64,000 nt of DNA from an uncultured Pelagibacteraceae bacterium (GCA_902598405.1 CACKBQ010000004.1:1-64000); one strand, 5' to 3'. Positions 7,953-17,827 are shown, counted from the stretch's first letter. Notes: a model not told the origin generated them from the letters alone. Numbers and translations: made by a program.

Positions 7953-8888
7953 TCAAGGCAGGGGATTAGTTTCAAAATTATTATACAAATGTTTCAAATT
8001 CGAAACTTTTTGGATATCTTCTCTTAGATTTTTCGTCCCAGAGTCAATTGCTTCTGAACTGAATTCGATAATACAGCTGCTAAAGCTCTTACGATTTTTT
8101 AATCGAGAATAGTAGTCTCTTAAATTGCTTAATTTTTTTGTGAATAGACCAATCAGATTAACCTCATCAAGTCTGTGTAATAATGTCATCCAGGTTATAT
8201 CTGCAATACTAAATTTATCCCCATCAATCCATATCTTGTTCTCTAAATGAACATCTAATGATGTCAAATGTGATTTAAGATTCTCAAATGCCTTTATAGC
8301 AACTCTTTGATGTGGAGAATTTTTATTAAAGACTGAGTAGCCTAATAGTCGATATAAAGTAAAATTAAGCGCTCTAAACTTTGAAGGATGCTTTATAAAA
8401 TAATTAAAAAATTTTAAGAAACTAATTTTTCTAAGCATAGAAACAAACAATGGTTGAGTAAGTAGGGACACACAATTACCTGCGTAGTCATTTATCCCAT
8501 TAACCGGGTCATCTCCAACTAACGAACCTTTTTTATTCCAATAATCAACTGTTTCACTCTCCCCAAGTTTATTTGGAAAAGTTTCCATTAAATATCTTAT
8601 TTGTTCGTGAGACTCATAAATAGGCTGATTGTTATGTAATAGAACTGGTACTGTTGCTTTTGGATTAATTTTAAGAAAATCTTTTGATAAATTTTCACAA
8701 TCTTTTGTTTCAATAATATGTATATGAACTGGCAGGTAATCAATTTTATATTCCTCAAGACATATTCTTACTTTACGAGAGCAAAGTGAGAAGTTGTTAT
8801 GATAAAGCACCCATTCAGAATTTGAGTCTGATACTGAATATTTTTGTTTACCGATAAGATCTTTGTTTTTAGGATTCTTTTTCTTCAT
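7953..8888 (-). CDS. Glutathione S-transferase-like protein
   Basis: 311 aa, longer than the usual 200-230. A thioredoxin-like N-terminal GST domain is clear: WVLYHNNFSLCSRKVRICLEE followed by NPKATVPVLLHNNQPIYES, where the cis-Pro motif and ES contact glutathione. The C-terminal helical domain has DKFSIADITW, the conserved GST N-capping segment. An insertion of about 70-80 residues separates the two. The start overlaps the preceding carboxymuconolactone-decarboxylase-like gene by 20 bases. In this catabolic block a glutathione-dependent maleylpyruvate- or maleylacetoacetate-isomerase-type role is possible. Confidence 0.75.
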   Translation of the reverse strand: MKKKNPKNKDLIGKQKYSVSDSNSEWVLYHNNFSLCSRKVRICLEEYKIDYLPVHIHIIETKDCENLSKDFLKINPKATVPVLLHNNQPIYESHEQIRYLMETFPNKLGESETVDYWNKKGSLVGDDPVNGINDYAGNCVSLLTQPLFVSMLRKISFLKFFNYFIKHPSKFRALNFTLYRLLGYSVFNKNSPHQRVAIKAFENLKSHLTSLDVHLENKIWIDGDKFSIADITWMTLLHRLDEVNLIGLFTKKLSNLRDYYSRLKNRKSFSSCIIEFSSEAIDSGTKNLREDIQKVSNLKHLYNNFETNPLP

Positions 8889-9240
8889 CCCATACTTTGT
8901 TTAGCAATTGACTGGCTGAAACTGCTGTAGGAAAACCACTATAGTGAGCCACATGCAATATCATTTCTTCAATTTTTTCTTTCGTAATTCCTAAATTTTT
9001 AGCCCCTCTTAAATGAGATTTTAATTCATTCTCTCTATTAAGTGCTACCAAAACAGTGAGCGTAATCATGCTTCTTTCTTGAAGCGATAACTGCTCAGTT
9101 CGTGACCAGATTGTTCCATACAACATATCAATTATTTGCTTTAGCAAATCTTTAGAGACAGGAGTTTCATCGTTTTTAAGTAAATCCATCTTCTTCAGGA
9201 TTTCTAATCCTTTTTTTCGATCTTGATCGTCTAATGGCAT
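8869..9240 (-). CDS. Carboxymuconolactone decarboxylase (CMD) family protein
   Basis: 123 aa all-helical protein matching the gamma-carboxymuconolactone decarboxylase type: SRTEQLSLQERSMITL, a central helix, then EKIEEMILHVAHYSGFPTAV. It lacks the CxxC of AhpD-like members, so a peroxidase role is unlikely. It probably acts on a ring-cleavage lactone in the same pathway as the adjacent hydroxylase and FAH hydrolase. It is the third gene of the minus-strand operon FAH, FAD hydroxylase, CMD, GST. Confidence 0.78.
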   Translation of the reverse strand: MPLDDQDRKKGLEILKKMDLLKNDETPVSKDLLKQIIDMLYGTIWSRTEQLSLQERSMITLTVLVALNRENELKSHLRGAKNLGITKEKIEEMILHVAHYSGFPTAVSASQLLNKVWDEEKES

Positions 9241-9270
9241 TTTTATATTTTACTCCTTAATATCAGTGTT

Positions 9271-10881
9271 TCAATTAAATTCAATTTTCTCTCTAATATT
9301 CAATAATACATCATTAATAATAGTTTCAAGACTATCGCTTTTATCAAAGTTAAATAAATCGAAAACATATTTATCAGGTCTTAAGATAACTCCAGAACAA
9401 TCAAACTTTTCACAGTAAATTTGTAAATCTTTATGAGTTTCTTCACACGCAATGTAACCCTCATAGTTTGAACGGTCGTAATTGGGAGTTATATTTATGA
9501 TCTTAAAATTATGTTTTTTTAATAGTTCAAGATTATCCTCTGAGATATTTTTATTGCCTTCAAAATTATTTAAAATAATACCAAAATTCTTTTCTAGCAC
9601 ATTATCGGTGCCAAAAATCCTACCATCATGAAGACGAACATTTATCTCATTGAAGTAATATCTCTCTATAGAAACATTCTTAATTTTTGGCATTTTATGA
9701 ACACCGGGTCCTAGACGGTTTCCGTTTAAAACAGGAAAAATATTTTCTTTACCTCTTAAATAGCTTTGTGTTCTTAACAATGCATTTCTAATAAATGCTT
9801 TAAATTTACTTTTAGCATTTATGACTCCTCCCATTTTAATTGCCCCTCGAGTAATTCGGGCGACGTGCGGCCTTCTTTCTGATTGATAGGTATCTAATAT
9901 TTGGGGTGAGTAAAGTCCCTTTAGTACTCCATTAATTTTCCACAATATATTTTCAGCATCCCTACATCCAGAATTCATTCCTTGACCCATAAAAGGAGGC
10001 ATTTGATGCGCCGCGTCACCGAGTAGAAAAATGTTTTCATTTTGCCATTTAACAGCATCAGCTGCATGAAATGAGTATACTGCAGTTCTGCTAAATTCAA
10101 CTTCATTATCTCCGATCCATTGGTCTATGTATTGTCTAAAAACTTCTTCTTTTTGAATTTCATCAACAGAATCACCTGGCATAAAGGCTATTTCAAATCT
10201 AAAGCAATTATCAACTCCTTGAATAATTGTTGTTGGTCGTGACGGATTACAATATTGAATCGCATCAATATCTGTGAAACAGTCAAATTTACTTTTAGTA
10301 TACCCGTCCACTACCATCCAGGTCTCATCAGCGTCTAAACTTTTAAGTTCAACATTGCTGAGTTTTCTAATTGTACTATTTGCTCCATCGCATGCCAAAA
10401 GATACTTACTGTTCGTTTTAAACTCTTCGCCAGTTTCAATATTTTTGTAAGAACAATTCACAACGCCATCTGATTGATCAACACTTAAAATTTCATTACC
10501 TGTTTTAATAGTATTAGTCTGATATTTTTTTGCATTTTCTCTATGCGCTTGATCAAACTGTGGTTGGTGAATGAATAGTATTGAATGTTGATAATTATAT
10601 GTATCAAAACCATCCATCGTAATTTTTAAAATTGATCTTTTCTTAGCATCTTTGTTATCAACACCTCTAATTTTTCTTGTTTTTACTTCAGTTAGAAAGT
10701 TACAATGAGCCATTGCTCGTTGGCATTCAGCATCCCATGTAATTGCTCTGGGCAAGGGGTAGGTTTCTTTTTCCTTATCTAAAATTAACGCTTTAATACC
10801 GTAATACCCTAGCAAGTTTGCGCAAGTTTCACCCACTGGTCCATAACCAGCTACAATGACATCATATTCAGTATCACTCAC
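9271..10881 (-). CDS. FAD-dependent aromatic hydroxylase (MhpA-like)
   Basis: 536 aa flavoprotein monooxygenase. FAD/NAD motif GYGPVG at residues 12-17, then the typical PRAITWDAE segment of 3-(3-hydroxyphenyl)propionate hydroxylases, and the second FAD motif GDAAHQMPPFMGQGMNSG near 288. Such enzymes add a hydroxyl to a phenolic ring using NAD(P)H and O2. The start is GTG (MSDTEYD), 5 bases after the FAH-family gene stop. The C-terminal ~120 residues diverge but keep a thioredoxin-like fold signature of this family. The substrate is unknown. Confidence 0.85.
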   Translation of the reverse strand: MSDTEYDVIVAGYGPVGETCANLLGYYGIKALILDKEKETYPLPRAITWDAECQRAMAHCNFLTEVKTRKIRGVDNKDAKKRSILKITMDGFDTYNYQHSILFIHQPQFDQAHRENAKKYQTNTIKTGNEILSVDQSDGVVNCSYKNIETGEEFKTNSKYLLACDGANSTIRKLSNVELKSLDADETWMVVDGYTKSKFDCFTDIDAIQYCNPSRPTTIIQGVDNCFRFEIAFMPGDSVDEIQKEEVFRQYIDQWIGDNEVEFSRTAVYSFHAADAVKWQNENIFLLGDAAHQMPPFMGQGMNSGCRDAENILWKINGVLKGLYSPQILDTYQSERRPHVARITRGAIKMGGVINAKSKFKAFIRNALLRTQSYLRGKENIFPVLNGNRLGPGVHKMPKIKNVSIERYYFNEINVRLHDGRIFGTDNVLEKNFGIILNNFEGNKNISEDNLELLKKHNFKIINITPNYDRSNYEGYIACEETHKDLQIYCEKFDCSGVILRPDKYVFDLFNFDKSDSLETIINDVLLNIREKIEFN

Positions 10882-10886
10882 GCTAC

Positions 10887-11780
10887 TTAGTATGCAGGCG
10901 TATCTTCTGGCTCTTCAATAACTTTATTATTAATGAATCCCAGTTTTTCAATTTCAATTTTTATTTCGTCACCTGCTTTAAGCCAATTTCTTGTCATCAC
11001 TGCAGAACCAGCCGGTGTACCGGTTGGTATCAAGTCTCCAGGTTCTAGCGTAAAAGCAGTTGATAAGTACTCAACCAATGTAAAACAGTCAAAAATTAAA
11101 TCACTTGTCGAAGCTGATTGCCTTAATTCTCCATTTACATATGTTTCAAGCTTTAGGTCATGTGGATTGCCAACTTCATCACTGGTTACAATATATGGAC
11201 CAAATGGACAATGGGTGTCCCATGATTTTCCCATAGTCATTGTCATAGGAGGGCCACGCATCTGCCAATCTCTGATTGTAACGTCGTTAACGACTGTATA
11301 GCCGTAAATAACTCCAGCTGCTTTGTCATAAGGTACATGACGACATTTTTTTCCAATAATGAAACCAAGTTCACCTTCATAATCTAAAAATTCTGAAGCA
11401 CGAGGCCGATGAATATCATCGTATGGACCGTTAACAGAGCTATTTTGCTTATTAAATATATTTGGATATTTTTCTTGAGCTTTACCTATTGTTTTTGCAG
11501 CTGTTTGCGCAACTTCATCTTGATGTTCTTTATAGTTCAATCCAACCGCCAGAATTTTACTTGGTTTTGTAATAGGAGCTTTTAAATGTACTTTGCTTAA
11601 CTCAATTTTAATTTCACTATTATCAATAAGTTTTTTTGCAGTATCTAGACCCTGATCTCCAAGAGCGATAAAATCTATCATGTTGTTGGGTAATGAACTA
11701 TTTGAGAAATCCACTACGTGGTCTCCACTTATTGCGCCTATGGATGTAATGCCATTAAATGTAAAAGTAACTAATTTCAT
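10887..11780 (-). CDS. Fumarylacetoacetate hydrolase (FAH) family protein
   Basis: 297 aa. FAH-family hallmarks: VGLNYKEHQDE, the metal-binding FLDYEGELGFIIG (acidic D/E cluster), NDVTIRDWQ and GKSWDTHCPFGPYI. Members hydrolyse or isomerise ring-cleavage products such as fumarylpyruvate or 2-hydroxyhepta-2,4-dienedioate, with Mg or Mn. It is the first gene of a four-gene minus-strand operon with an FAD hydroxylase, so a late step in aromatic degradation is likely. It diverges from the sulfatase gene across 74 AT-rich bases. Confidence 0.88.
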   Translation of the reverse strand: MKLVTFTFNGITSIGAISGDHVVDFSNSSLPNNMIDFIALGDQGLDTAKKLIDNSEIKIELSKVHLKAPITKPSKILAVGLNYKEHQDEVAQTAAKTIGKAQEKYPNIFNKQNSSVNGPYDDIHRPRASEFLDYEGELGFIIGKKCRHVPYDKAAGVIYGYTVVNDVTIRDWQMRGPPMTMTMGKSWDTHCPFGPYIVTSDEVGNPHDLKLETYVNGELRQSASTSDLIFDCFTLVEYLSTAFTLEPGDLIPTGTPAGSAVMTRNWLKAGDEIKIEIEKLGFINNKVIEEPEDTPAY

Positions 11781-11854
11781 AAAACTGAGTCAATAAATAT
11801 CTAAAAGCTGGATTTGTAACAAGTTTAAATAATGTATATTATTTTATAATATAT

Positions 11855-13558
11855 ATGAAGAAATCTATATCAAGACGATCTTTTATTAAAAAGTCTGCAG
11901 CCTCAATTGCTTTAGGAGGCCTTGCATCTATTTTACATTTACAAAATGCGCCAGCCTATATTAAACCTAAGAATTATAATATTTTATTAATATTAAATGA
12001 TCAGGAGCGGGCATGGCCATATATTCCAAAAAGCATTGATTTGCCTGCACGCAGATATTTGGAGAATATCTCAACCTATTTCAATAGATCCTATACCTCA
12101 ACACCAATATGTTCACCTGCACGTAGCTCTGTTTATACGGGGCAGCATGTTCAATTTACCGGAGTATGGGATAATACGGTAACCCCTTGGGTTCCAGGTT
12201 TATACGATAATGTAAATACAATAGGTCACCTTTTAAAAAATCAAGATTACGAAACAGGTTATTTTGGTAAATGGCACTTAACAAACATTACTGAGAGTAA
12301 CGTAAATGAAAATGCTCTCGGATATGATGGTATGCGAAAAATGTTTTCAAAATATGGTTTTGATAATTCAGATCAACCAGGCGAGCGTGATTTAGGTCAG
12401 GGGGGTTTTAAATTTGATGGTTTGACTGCAGAATCTGCATCAAATTTTATTAGAGATAAAAAAGGAAATGAAAAGCCTTGGTCTGTGTTTGTAAATTTTG
12501 TCAATCCTCACGATATAATGTTTTTCAGGGCATCTTCTGAAATATTGGGTACGGGATTTATCGGTGAAAATCAAAAATTTGCACCTGATGATCCAATATA
12601 CAAAAAAGAACACGATTTTGATTTTCCTAAAAATTTTGGTCGAAGGTCTTTAGGTGAAGGTGAATTTGGAACGGAAATAATGAATACAGTTTATGGAGAA
12701 ATTCCATATGATAGACTAGATTTATGGAGAAGGTTTTGTAATTATTATTATAACTGTTTACGTGACGTTGATAGACACATGATGAAACTTATTCATTCCT
12801 TGGAAGATACTGGTCAAATAGATAATACAATCATCTTCATGATCTCTGACCATGGAGAAATGCTTGGACAACAAGGAGCAAGAGGAAAAATAGTTTCTTG
12901 GGAGGAATCAATCAGAGTTCCAACGCTTGTTTACCATCCAGACTTAAAAGATAAAAAACTTTGTAACTCAGTAATATCAAACATTGATATCGTTCCAACA
13001 TTATTAGAGTTTACAGGTCTTAGTAAATCTGAACTTAGAGATAAGCACCCTGAATTAAAAGGTAACAGCTACGCGGAGTTGGTTGAAAATGTTAACTACG
13101 ACAACGTACGTGATAAAGAGGGCCATCTAATTCATGGAGTTCAAATCATCCCCACAGTTTTTGAAGTTGCGGAAAAATTTCGACATACAGCACTTGCGGA
13201 CGGCTTTTTAGCTAAGACAAAAGCATTTATGTCTGAGGGAAAATTCTTACCAGATTTTACTCCACCGCTGAATTACAAAGGTGTAGTTGATAAAAAACAT
13301 AAATTTCTAAGGTTTTTCTCACCTCGTCAAAATAATATTCCTACAAACTACGATGAATTGACTAAATACAACGCAGAATATCAATTATATGATTTAGAAA
13401 ATGATCCATTCGAAATGAATGATTTGGCAAAAGATGAAAATAATAGAGATTTACTTATGTCTATGAATGATAAATGTAATACATTAGCGGATAAGGAGAT
13501 TGGTCTAGAAAATCATGTTATTCACTTGCCTGGTCCCGATTGGTTTTGGACAGCTTAA
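11855..13558 (+). CDS. Tat-exported sulfatase
   Basis: 567 aa. The N-terminus has a twin-arginine motif (SRRSFIKK, residues 6-13) and a hydrophobic stretch, so it is predicted to go to the periplasm folded; TatABC is encoded in this window. The sulfatase active-site motif CSPAR (C86-R90) is intact, with Cys to be converted to formylglycine; metal ligands include D49 (LILNDQ) and the SDHGEMLG segment. No formylglycine-generating enzyme is visible here. It releases sulfate from an ester; the nearby ring-modifying genes suggest an aryl sulfate. Three bases separate it from the VOC gene. Confidence 0.88.
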   Translation: MKKSISRRSFIKKSAASIALGGLASILHLQNAPAYIKPKNYNILLILNDQERAWPYIPKSIDLPARRYLENISTYFNRSYTSTPICSPARSSVYTGQHVQFTGVWDNTVTPWVPGLYDNVNTIGHLLKNQDYETGYFGKWHLTNITESNVNENALGYDGMRKMFSKYGFDNSDQPGERDLGQGGFKFDGLTAESASNFIRDKKGNEKPWSVFVNFVNPHDIMFFRASSEILGTGFIGENQKFAPDDPIYKKEHDFDFPKNFGRRSLGEGEFGTEIMNTVYGEIPYDRLDLWRRFCNYYYNCLRDVDRHMMKLIHSLEDTGQIDNTIIFMISDHGEMLGQQGARGKIVSWEESIRVPTLVYHPDLKDKKLCNSVISNIDIVPTLLEFTGLSKSELRDKHPELKGNSYAELVENVNYDNVRDKEGHLIHGVQIIPTVFEVAEKFRHTALADGFLAKTKAFMSEGKFLPDFTPPLNYKGVVDKKHKFLRFFSPRQNNIPTNYDELTKYNAEYQLYDLENDPFEMNDLAKDENNRDLLMSMNDKCNTLADKEIGLENHVIHLPGPDWFWTA

Positions 13559-13561
13559 TAT

Positions 13562-14254
13562 ATGAAAGAAGAAGTAATATTAAATTTTGATTTATATAAA
13601 AAATATAAATCAGAATATGCCCCTGACAGTTTTCATCATGTTGCTTTTAAAACTCAAAATTATGATGCAATGGTTGAATTTTACGAAAAACTTTTCGGTT
13701 GTAAGCCCATGTATAAAAGTAATGATATTGCTTTTCTGGCTTTTGATGAAGAGCATCACCGTATTGCAATTGCAAACACTGAACCAGGAGTAAAGAAATT
13801 AGGATTTATTTCAAAGATTATATTAGCATTTAGAAATTGGCTTAACAAAAATATTCCAACAACTATTGGGCTGGATCATATCTCTTATTGTCTTAACCCA
13901 ATCGATAAATGGTTTGATTTTTATCATAAGGCAAAAGATAGAGGTCTTGAGCCTTACTGGACAATCAATCATGGATGGATAACGGGCATGTATTACAAAG
14001 ATCCAGACGGTAATCTTGTAGAATTATTTTTTGAGCATTGGACAAATGATGAAGAATATAAAAATGAAATTTCTGCTAGAGGTTTTCCTGAAGAGCCAGT
14101 AGGTACGAATATGGATATCGATATACTCTATCAAATGTACAAAAAAGGTGAATCACTAAAAAATTTAACAAAAAAAGGAAACACAGTTCCAGAGGGCAAG
14201 AAGCCAGTTGCAGGAATTCAGGCCGCTATCAATATGCGTAAAAAATTTAAATAA
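13562..14254 (+). CDS. VOC-family protein, probable extradiol dioxygenase
   Basis: 230 aa vicinal-oxygen-chelate protein with two beta-alpha-beta modules. The candidate 2-His-1-carboxylate metal triad is visible: H25/H26 (FHHVAF), H106 (LDHISY) and E154 (NLVELF). [13 protein letters not shown] is the classic C-terminal VOC motif. Extradiol dioxygenases cut catechols next to the hydroxyls; glyoxalase-type function is an alternative. The start lies 3 bases after the sulfatase stop, so the two genes are surely one transcript. Confidence 0.78.
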   Translation: MKEEVILNFDLYKKYKSEYAPDSFHHVAFKTQNYDAMVEFYEKLFGCKPMYKSNDIAFLAFDEEHHRIAIANTEPGVKKLGFISKIILAFRNWLNKNIPTTIGLDHISYCLNPIDKWFDFYHKAKDRGLEPYWTINHGWITGMYYKDPDGNLVELFFEHWTNDEEYKNEISARGFPEEPVGTNMDIDILYQMYKKGESLKNLTKKGNTVPEGKKPVAGIQAAINMRKKFK

Positions 14255-14258
14255 CTAT

Positions 14259-14774
14259 ATGGATCTTTATGATCAAAATCTTATTCCAAGAATAATATTT
14301 ACTGTCATATCAGTTGTATTAACTATAGGACCCACTATTGCTGATTTTAATAAAACGCATGCAACTCATCCTGATTGGACAGGGCACGCTCGCTTTCATG
14401 TGGTTTGGCAAGTCTTAGGTTTTTATCCGATAATGATATTAAATTTAATTGTTCTATGGATCAATATTTCAAACTTTTACTATCCATATCAATTATTCTT
14501 TTGGCTTTTCTGGTATATTGGCTTTGTAGGATCTTTTTTGATCACATTATTAAGCATGCCATTATTTAAAGGCAAACTGTCTGACCCTGGAGGAAGAACT
14601 CCTTTTTTGTATACATTTGGTAAGAAATTTAAACTTTTACCAGGTAAGGATAAACATTTACCCTTCAAGATAAATGGAGAAGTGAAGACGTATAAAGTAG
14701 ATGAAAATTTGCACAATTTAGTTTTACCTTCAATAATTGTCGTTATAACTTCTTTTTATTTCATAGTTCTATAA
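14259..14774 (+). CDS. Small four-helix membrane protein (DUF6640-like)
   Basis: 171 aa from ATG 14259; the ORF track's start at 14208 lies inside the VOC gene and is unlikely. Four hydrophobic segments (near residues 8-27, 45-70, 80-105 and 152-170). The segment [16 protein letters not shown] resembles a family of uncharacterised small membrane proteins (DUF6640-like, from memory). Function unknown. It sits 4 bases after the VOC gene and 12 before a LysE-type exporter, within a plus-strand run. Confidence 0.6.
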   Translation: MDLYDQNLIPRIIFTVISVVLTIGPTIADFNKTHATHPDWTGHARFHVVWQVLGFYPIMILNLIVLWINISNFYYPYQLFFWLFWYIGFVGSFLITLLSMPLFKGKLSDPGGRTPFLYTFGKKFKLLPGKDKHLPFKINGEVKTYKVDENLHNLVLPSIIVVITSFYFIVL

Positions 14775-14786
14775 AAGAGCACATTC

Positions 14787-15407
14787 ATGTTTGAGTATTT
14801 TTTTCCATTATTATTACTTTGCATTATCCAATCTGGCACTCCTGGTCCGAATAATATTATGCTAACGGCTTCAGGAAAAAACTTTGGTTATGTAAAAACA
14901 ATTCCTCATATGACAGGTGTTGTCTTCGGGTTTTTAACTTTATTGATTGTGATGGGATTAGGATTAATATCTGTTTTTACGAGCTACCCAATTGCACAAA
15001 CTATTTTGCAAATACTAGGCTCGCTATATTTACTATACTTGTCGTATAGAATTTATTTTACTTATAGTTCAGATAATGAGGATCGATCAAAACCAATAAC
15101 ATTCATAGAATCATCTCTTTTTCAATATGTTAATCCAAAAGGTGTTATGATGGCAATTACGACTATTTCTATTTATACGGACTATAAAAACTTTGAGTTT
15201 ATAGATAGTTTTCTTGAAGGAATGGTTTTTGTACTTTTGGGTTTTACCATATCTAATACTTTTTCAGTTCTCACTTGGACATCAGTCGGAGTTTTTTTGA
15301 ATAATTTCATAAAGTCGAAGGCTGCAATTAGAAATTTTAATGGCTTAATGGCAACTTTACTTGTTTTAACAGTTATATGGATTAATTATGAATTCTATGG
15401 ATCTTAA
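14787..15407 (+). CDS. LysE/RhtB-family amino-acid or metabolite exporter
   Basis: 206 aa with about six membrane segments. The start region FFPLLLLCIIQSGTPGPNNIML contains the family-defining GPxN after the first helix, and the repeat LGSLYLLYLSYRIY is typical of LysE translocators. It would export small amino acids or related metabolites from the cytoplasm; the substrate cannot be predicted. Its 3' end overlaps the yhhQ-like gene by 20 bases. Confidence 0.85.
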   Translation: MFEYFFPLLLLCIIQSGTPGPNNIMLTASGKNFGYVKTIPHMTGVVFGFLTLLIVMGLGLISVFTSYPIAQTILQILGSLYLLYLSYRIYFTYSSDNEDRSKPITFIESSLFQYVNPKGVMMAITTISIYTDYKNFEFIDSFLEGMVFVLLGFTISNTFSVLTWTSVGVFLNNFIKSKAAIRNFNGLMATLLVLTVIWINYEFYGS

Positions 15408-15990
15408 TAGAAAATTAATAACTTATTTAGTTTTAGGACATTGCTTTATCATCGCCATATCAAATTATTTAGTGCAGTTTCCAATAAATATATTTGGTTT
15501 GGATTATACAATTGGTACATTCACATTCCCAATTATTGTTTTGGCAACAGATTTAACCGTACGACTTTCAAATGCAAGAAATGCACGCAAAGTTATTGGT
15601 TTTGCTTTCGTGCCGGCTTTCATAATTTCATATATATTTGCTGACTTCAGAATAGCAATTGCGTCTGTTTTAGCTTACTCAATCGGACAGTTACTTGATG
15701 TATTTGTATTTTCGAAAGTAAGGGACAGAGTAGGTGACGATGGGTTAAATTTGGGTTCTTATTGGTATCTTGCGCCTGTTGTAAGTACCTTTTTTGCTCA
15801 ATTAATAGACACATATCTGTTTTACGGCGTAGCATTTTACAATTCCACAGATGACTTTATGCGTGAAAATTGGGATCTGATTGCATTTAATGATTTCATT
15901 CTTAAGCTAGCAGTTTGCTATCTAGCATTTTTACCAATTTATGTTTTAATTCTTAATAGAACTTTTAATTATATAAGAACACGCACTTAG
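15388..15990 (+). CDS. yhhQ: Queuosine-precursor transporter YhhQ (preQ0/preQ1 importer)
   Basis: 200 aa, about six membrane segments. Strong resemblance to E. coli YhhQ: ISNYLVQFPINIFG, FPIIVLATDLTVRL, YSIGQLLDVFVF and the Asp/Thr-rich VVSTFFAQLIDT. YhhQ imports queuosine precursors such as 7-cyano-7-deazaguanine. QueA and Tgt are encoded at the other end of the window, so salvage plus late biosynthesis looks complete in part. Two in-frame ATGs (15388, 15397) are possible; both overlap the LysE gene. Confidence 0.88.
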   Translation: MNSMDLNRKLITYLVLGHCFIIAISNYLVQFPINIFGLDYTIGTFTFPIIVLATDLTVRLSNARNARKVIGFAFVPAFIISYIFADFRIAIASVLAYSIGQLLDVFVFSKVRDRVGDDGLNLGSYWYLAPVVSTFFAQLIDTYLFYGVAFYNSTDDFMRENWDLIAFNDFILKLAVCYLAFLPIYVLILNRTFNYIRTRT

Positions 15991-15994
15991 AATA

Positions 15995-16957
15995 ATGATA
16001 TTTACTTCTATTACACCTGAAGCTTTTGATCATAAAAATATTCCAAATGACATTCATGAAATGAATGATCATATAAAAAACTTACTAGTCAACGCGCCTC
16101 CATCACATGAAATACCATTTGAGGTTTTGCAAGATATAAGAAGACAAGGCGGTGGATTGCTTGCGTTTCAGCCATACTCTGATCGTGCTGAAAATAGACA
16201 AGTGGGTGATGGTGACCAGAAAGTAACGATACGAATATTTAATCATGATAGTCCTGATTTTATTTATATGCATATTCACGGTGGAGGTCACTGTATCGGC
16301 GCTGCAGATATGCAAGACCAATCTTTGGAAAAAGTTTCAAAAGAGTTGAATTGCGTTGTTGTAAGCGTGGAATATCGTCTTGCACCAACCAATCCTTATC
16401 CTGCCGCTCCAGATGATTGTGAAACAGCCGCTACTTGGTTGATAGAAAATTCAAAAAAGGAATTCAATACTGAAAAGATTATAATTGGTGGCGAGTCGGC
16501 TGGCGCCAACTTATCAGCAGTTACATTGTTGAGATTGAAGAGTAAAGGGCTGCTAGATACTATCAAAGGAGCAAACCTTATTTATGGATCTTATGATGCT
16601 CGTCTAACTCCAAGTGCAATCAGACAAGAAGGTTCTGATGAGATTTTCTTATTATCATATGCCATGATTAGAAAATTTAGGGACTCATATTTTCAGGGAG
16701 ATGTAGACAAAAGTTTACCAGACGTTTCTCCAATACAAGGTGATTTAAGCGGAATGCCCCCAGCACTGTTTACAGTTGGAACAAGGGATTTATTGCTTGA
16801 TGACTCGTTATTTATGTTTGGTCGGTGGCTAAGTTATGGTTCTAATGCTGAGATTATAATTGTACCTGGAGCAGATCATGCTTTTAATGCATTTCCATCA
16901 GAAACAACTACCTTGGTTGAAAATAAGATTAACGAGTTTTTGCAATCAGTTCTCTAA
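15995..16957 (+). CDS. Alpha/beta hydrolase, hormone-sensitive-lipase family esterase
   Basis: 320 aa. Oxyanion-hole HGGG at 95-98 and nucleophile elbow GESAG at 166-170 (Ser168), with Asp (DLLLDDS) and His (GADHAFN) completing the catalytic triad. The SVEYRLAPTNPYPAAPDD segment is diagnostic of the HSL/acetyl-hydrolase group. It hydrolyses short acyl esters; the physiological substrate is unknown. It starts 4 bases after yhhQ and ends convergently, overlapping the patatin gene by 12 bases. Confidence 0.88.
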   Translation: MIFTSITPEAFDHKNIPNDIHEMNDHIKNLLVNAPPSHEIPFEVLQDIRRQGGGLLAFQPYSDRAENRQVGDGDQKVTIRIFNHDSPDFIYMHIHGGGHCIGAADMQDQSLEKVSKELNCVVVSVEYRLAPTNPYPAAPDDCETAATWLIENSKKEFNTEKIIIGGESAGANLSAVTLLRLKSKGLLDTIKGANLIYGSYDARLTPSAIRQEGSDEIFLLSYAMIRKFRDSYFQGDVDKSLPDVSPIQGDLSGMPPALFTVGTRDLLLDDSLFMFGRWLSYGSNAEIIIVPGADHAFNAFPSETTTLVENKINEFLQSVL

Positions 16958-17791
16958 ATTACTGAGATAGTTTTCAGCTACACGTTGCCCTAAGTTGTAA
17001 TCAGCTTTCAAAATATTAACATTTTTAGAGTCTCTTTTTGATTTAAGTCTTGTTGGTGGGCATAATTGGATTACTTCACAATCTGAAGGAGGGTTATGTA
17101 TGAAATCTAAAGCAGTGTTGTAAGTTTTGTCATGCTTAAGCAGAGCTTTTCTAAGTTCAGGATATTCTTTAGAAAAAAATGCTCCAATATAATTTTCAAG
17201 TTTTAGTTTTCTCTTAAATTTTTCTTCATAAGTTCTAATAACTATGATGCGTTTGGCGCCGAGCTCATAAGCCTTTCTGACAGGCAGAGGATCAGCTACG
17301 CCGCCATCAAATTTACGACGTCCGTCTATCATGCTGGGTGTTCTTACTAGTACAGGCAAAGTTCCAGATGCTATCATTTTAGGCATCCATTCATCGTCTC
17401 CAAATTCATGATATTCAGCTTGAGCGCTAAGAGCATCAGTCACAACCGCAATGTATTTTTTGCCTTCAACAGTTTTTCTAATTTTTTCCATATTTGGCTT
17501 AAACATTTTCTCGCCGTCTTCGTACATTTTATGAAATTTGATTATGTCGCCACCTGTGAAGATATTTTTATAATCTAAGTAATCTCCTCGCGCAGCATAA
17601 AGCATCTTTTCTAAATTATTGTCAGTTTCTCTAATGAGGTACCAGCAAAGAACTGCTACACCATTTGATACTCCAATATAAATATCGAATGGATCGTAAT
17701 CCCTCTTTATAAATGTATCGGTGATTCCGAAAGAAAATACACCTCTTTGTCCGCCACCTTCAACAATTAGAGCTGTTTTTTTATTTTCCAT
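16946..17791 (-). CDS. Patatin-like phospholipase
   Basis: 281 aa from the ATG at 17791; the track's start at 17827 is a TTG twelve codons upstream. Patatin motifs are all present: oxyanion GGGQRG (12-17), nucleophile GVSNG (40-44, Ser42) and catalytic Asp in DGGVADPLP. This resembles the YjjU group of bacterial patatins, which hydrolyse acyl chains from phospholipids or other lipids. No signal peptide. The gene diverges from the NRDE gene. Confidence 0.85.
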   Translation of the reverse strand: MENKKTALIVEGGGQRGVFSFGITDTFIKRDYDPFDIYIGVSNGVAVLCWYLIRETDNNLEKMLYAARGDYLDYKNIFTGGDIIKFHKMYEDGEKMFKPNMEKIRKTVEGKKYIAVVTDALSAQAEYHEFGDDEWMPKMIASGTLPVLVRTPSMIDGRRKFDGGVADPLPVRKAYELGAKRIIVIRTYEEKFKRKLKLENYIGAFFSKEYPELRKALLKHDKTYNTALDFIHNPPSDCEVIQLCPPTRLKSKRDSKNVNILKADYNLGQRVAENYLSNLEN

Positions 17792-17827
17792 GATACAATA
17801 AATTAGTAAGGATATATAAGAAATCAA

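Noticed and set aside
17792-17827. TTG start of the patatin gene in the ORF track
   Set aside because: It abuts the divergent NRDE start codon and adds 12 hydrophobic residues; the ATG at 17791 gives a normal patatin start.
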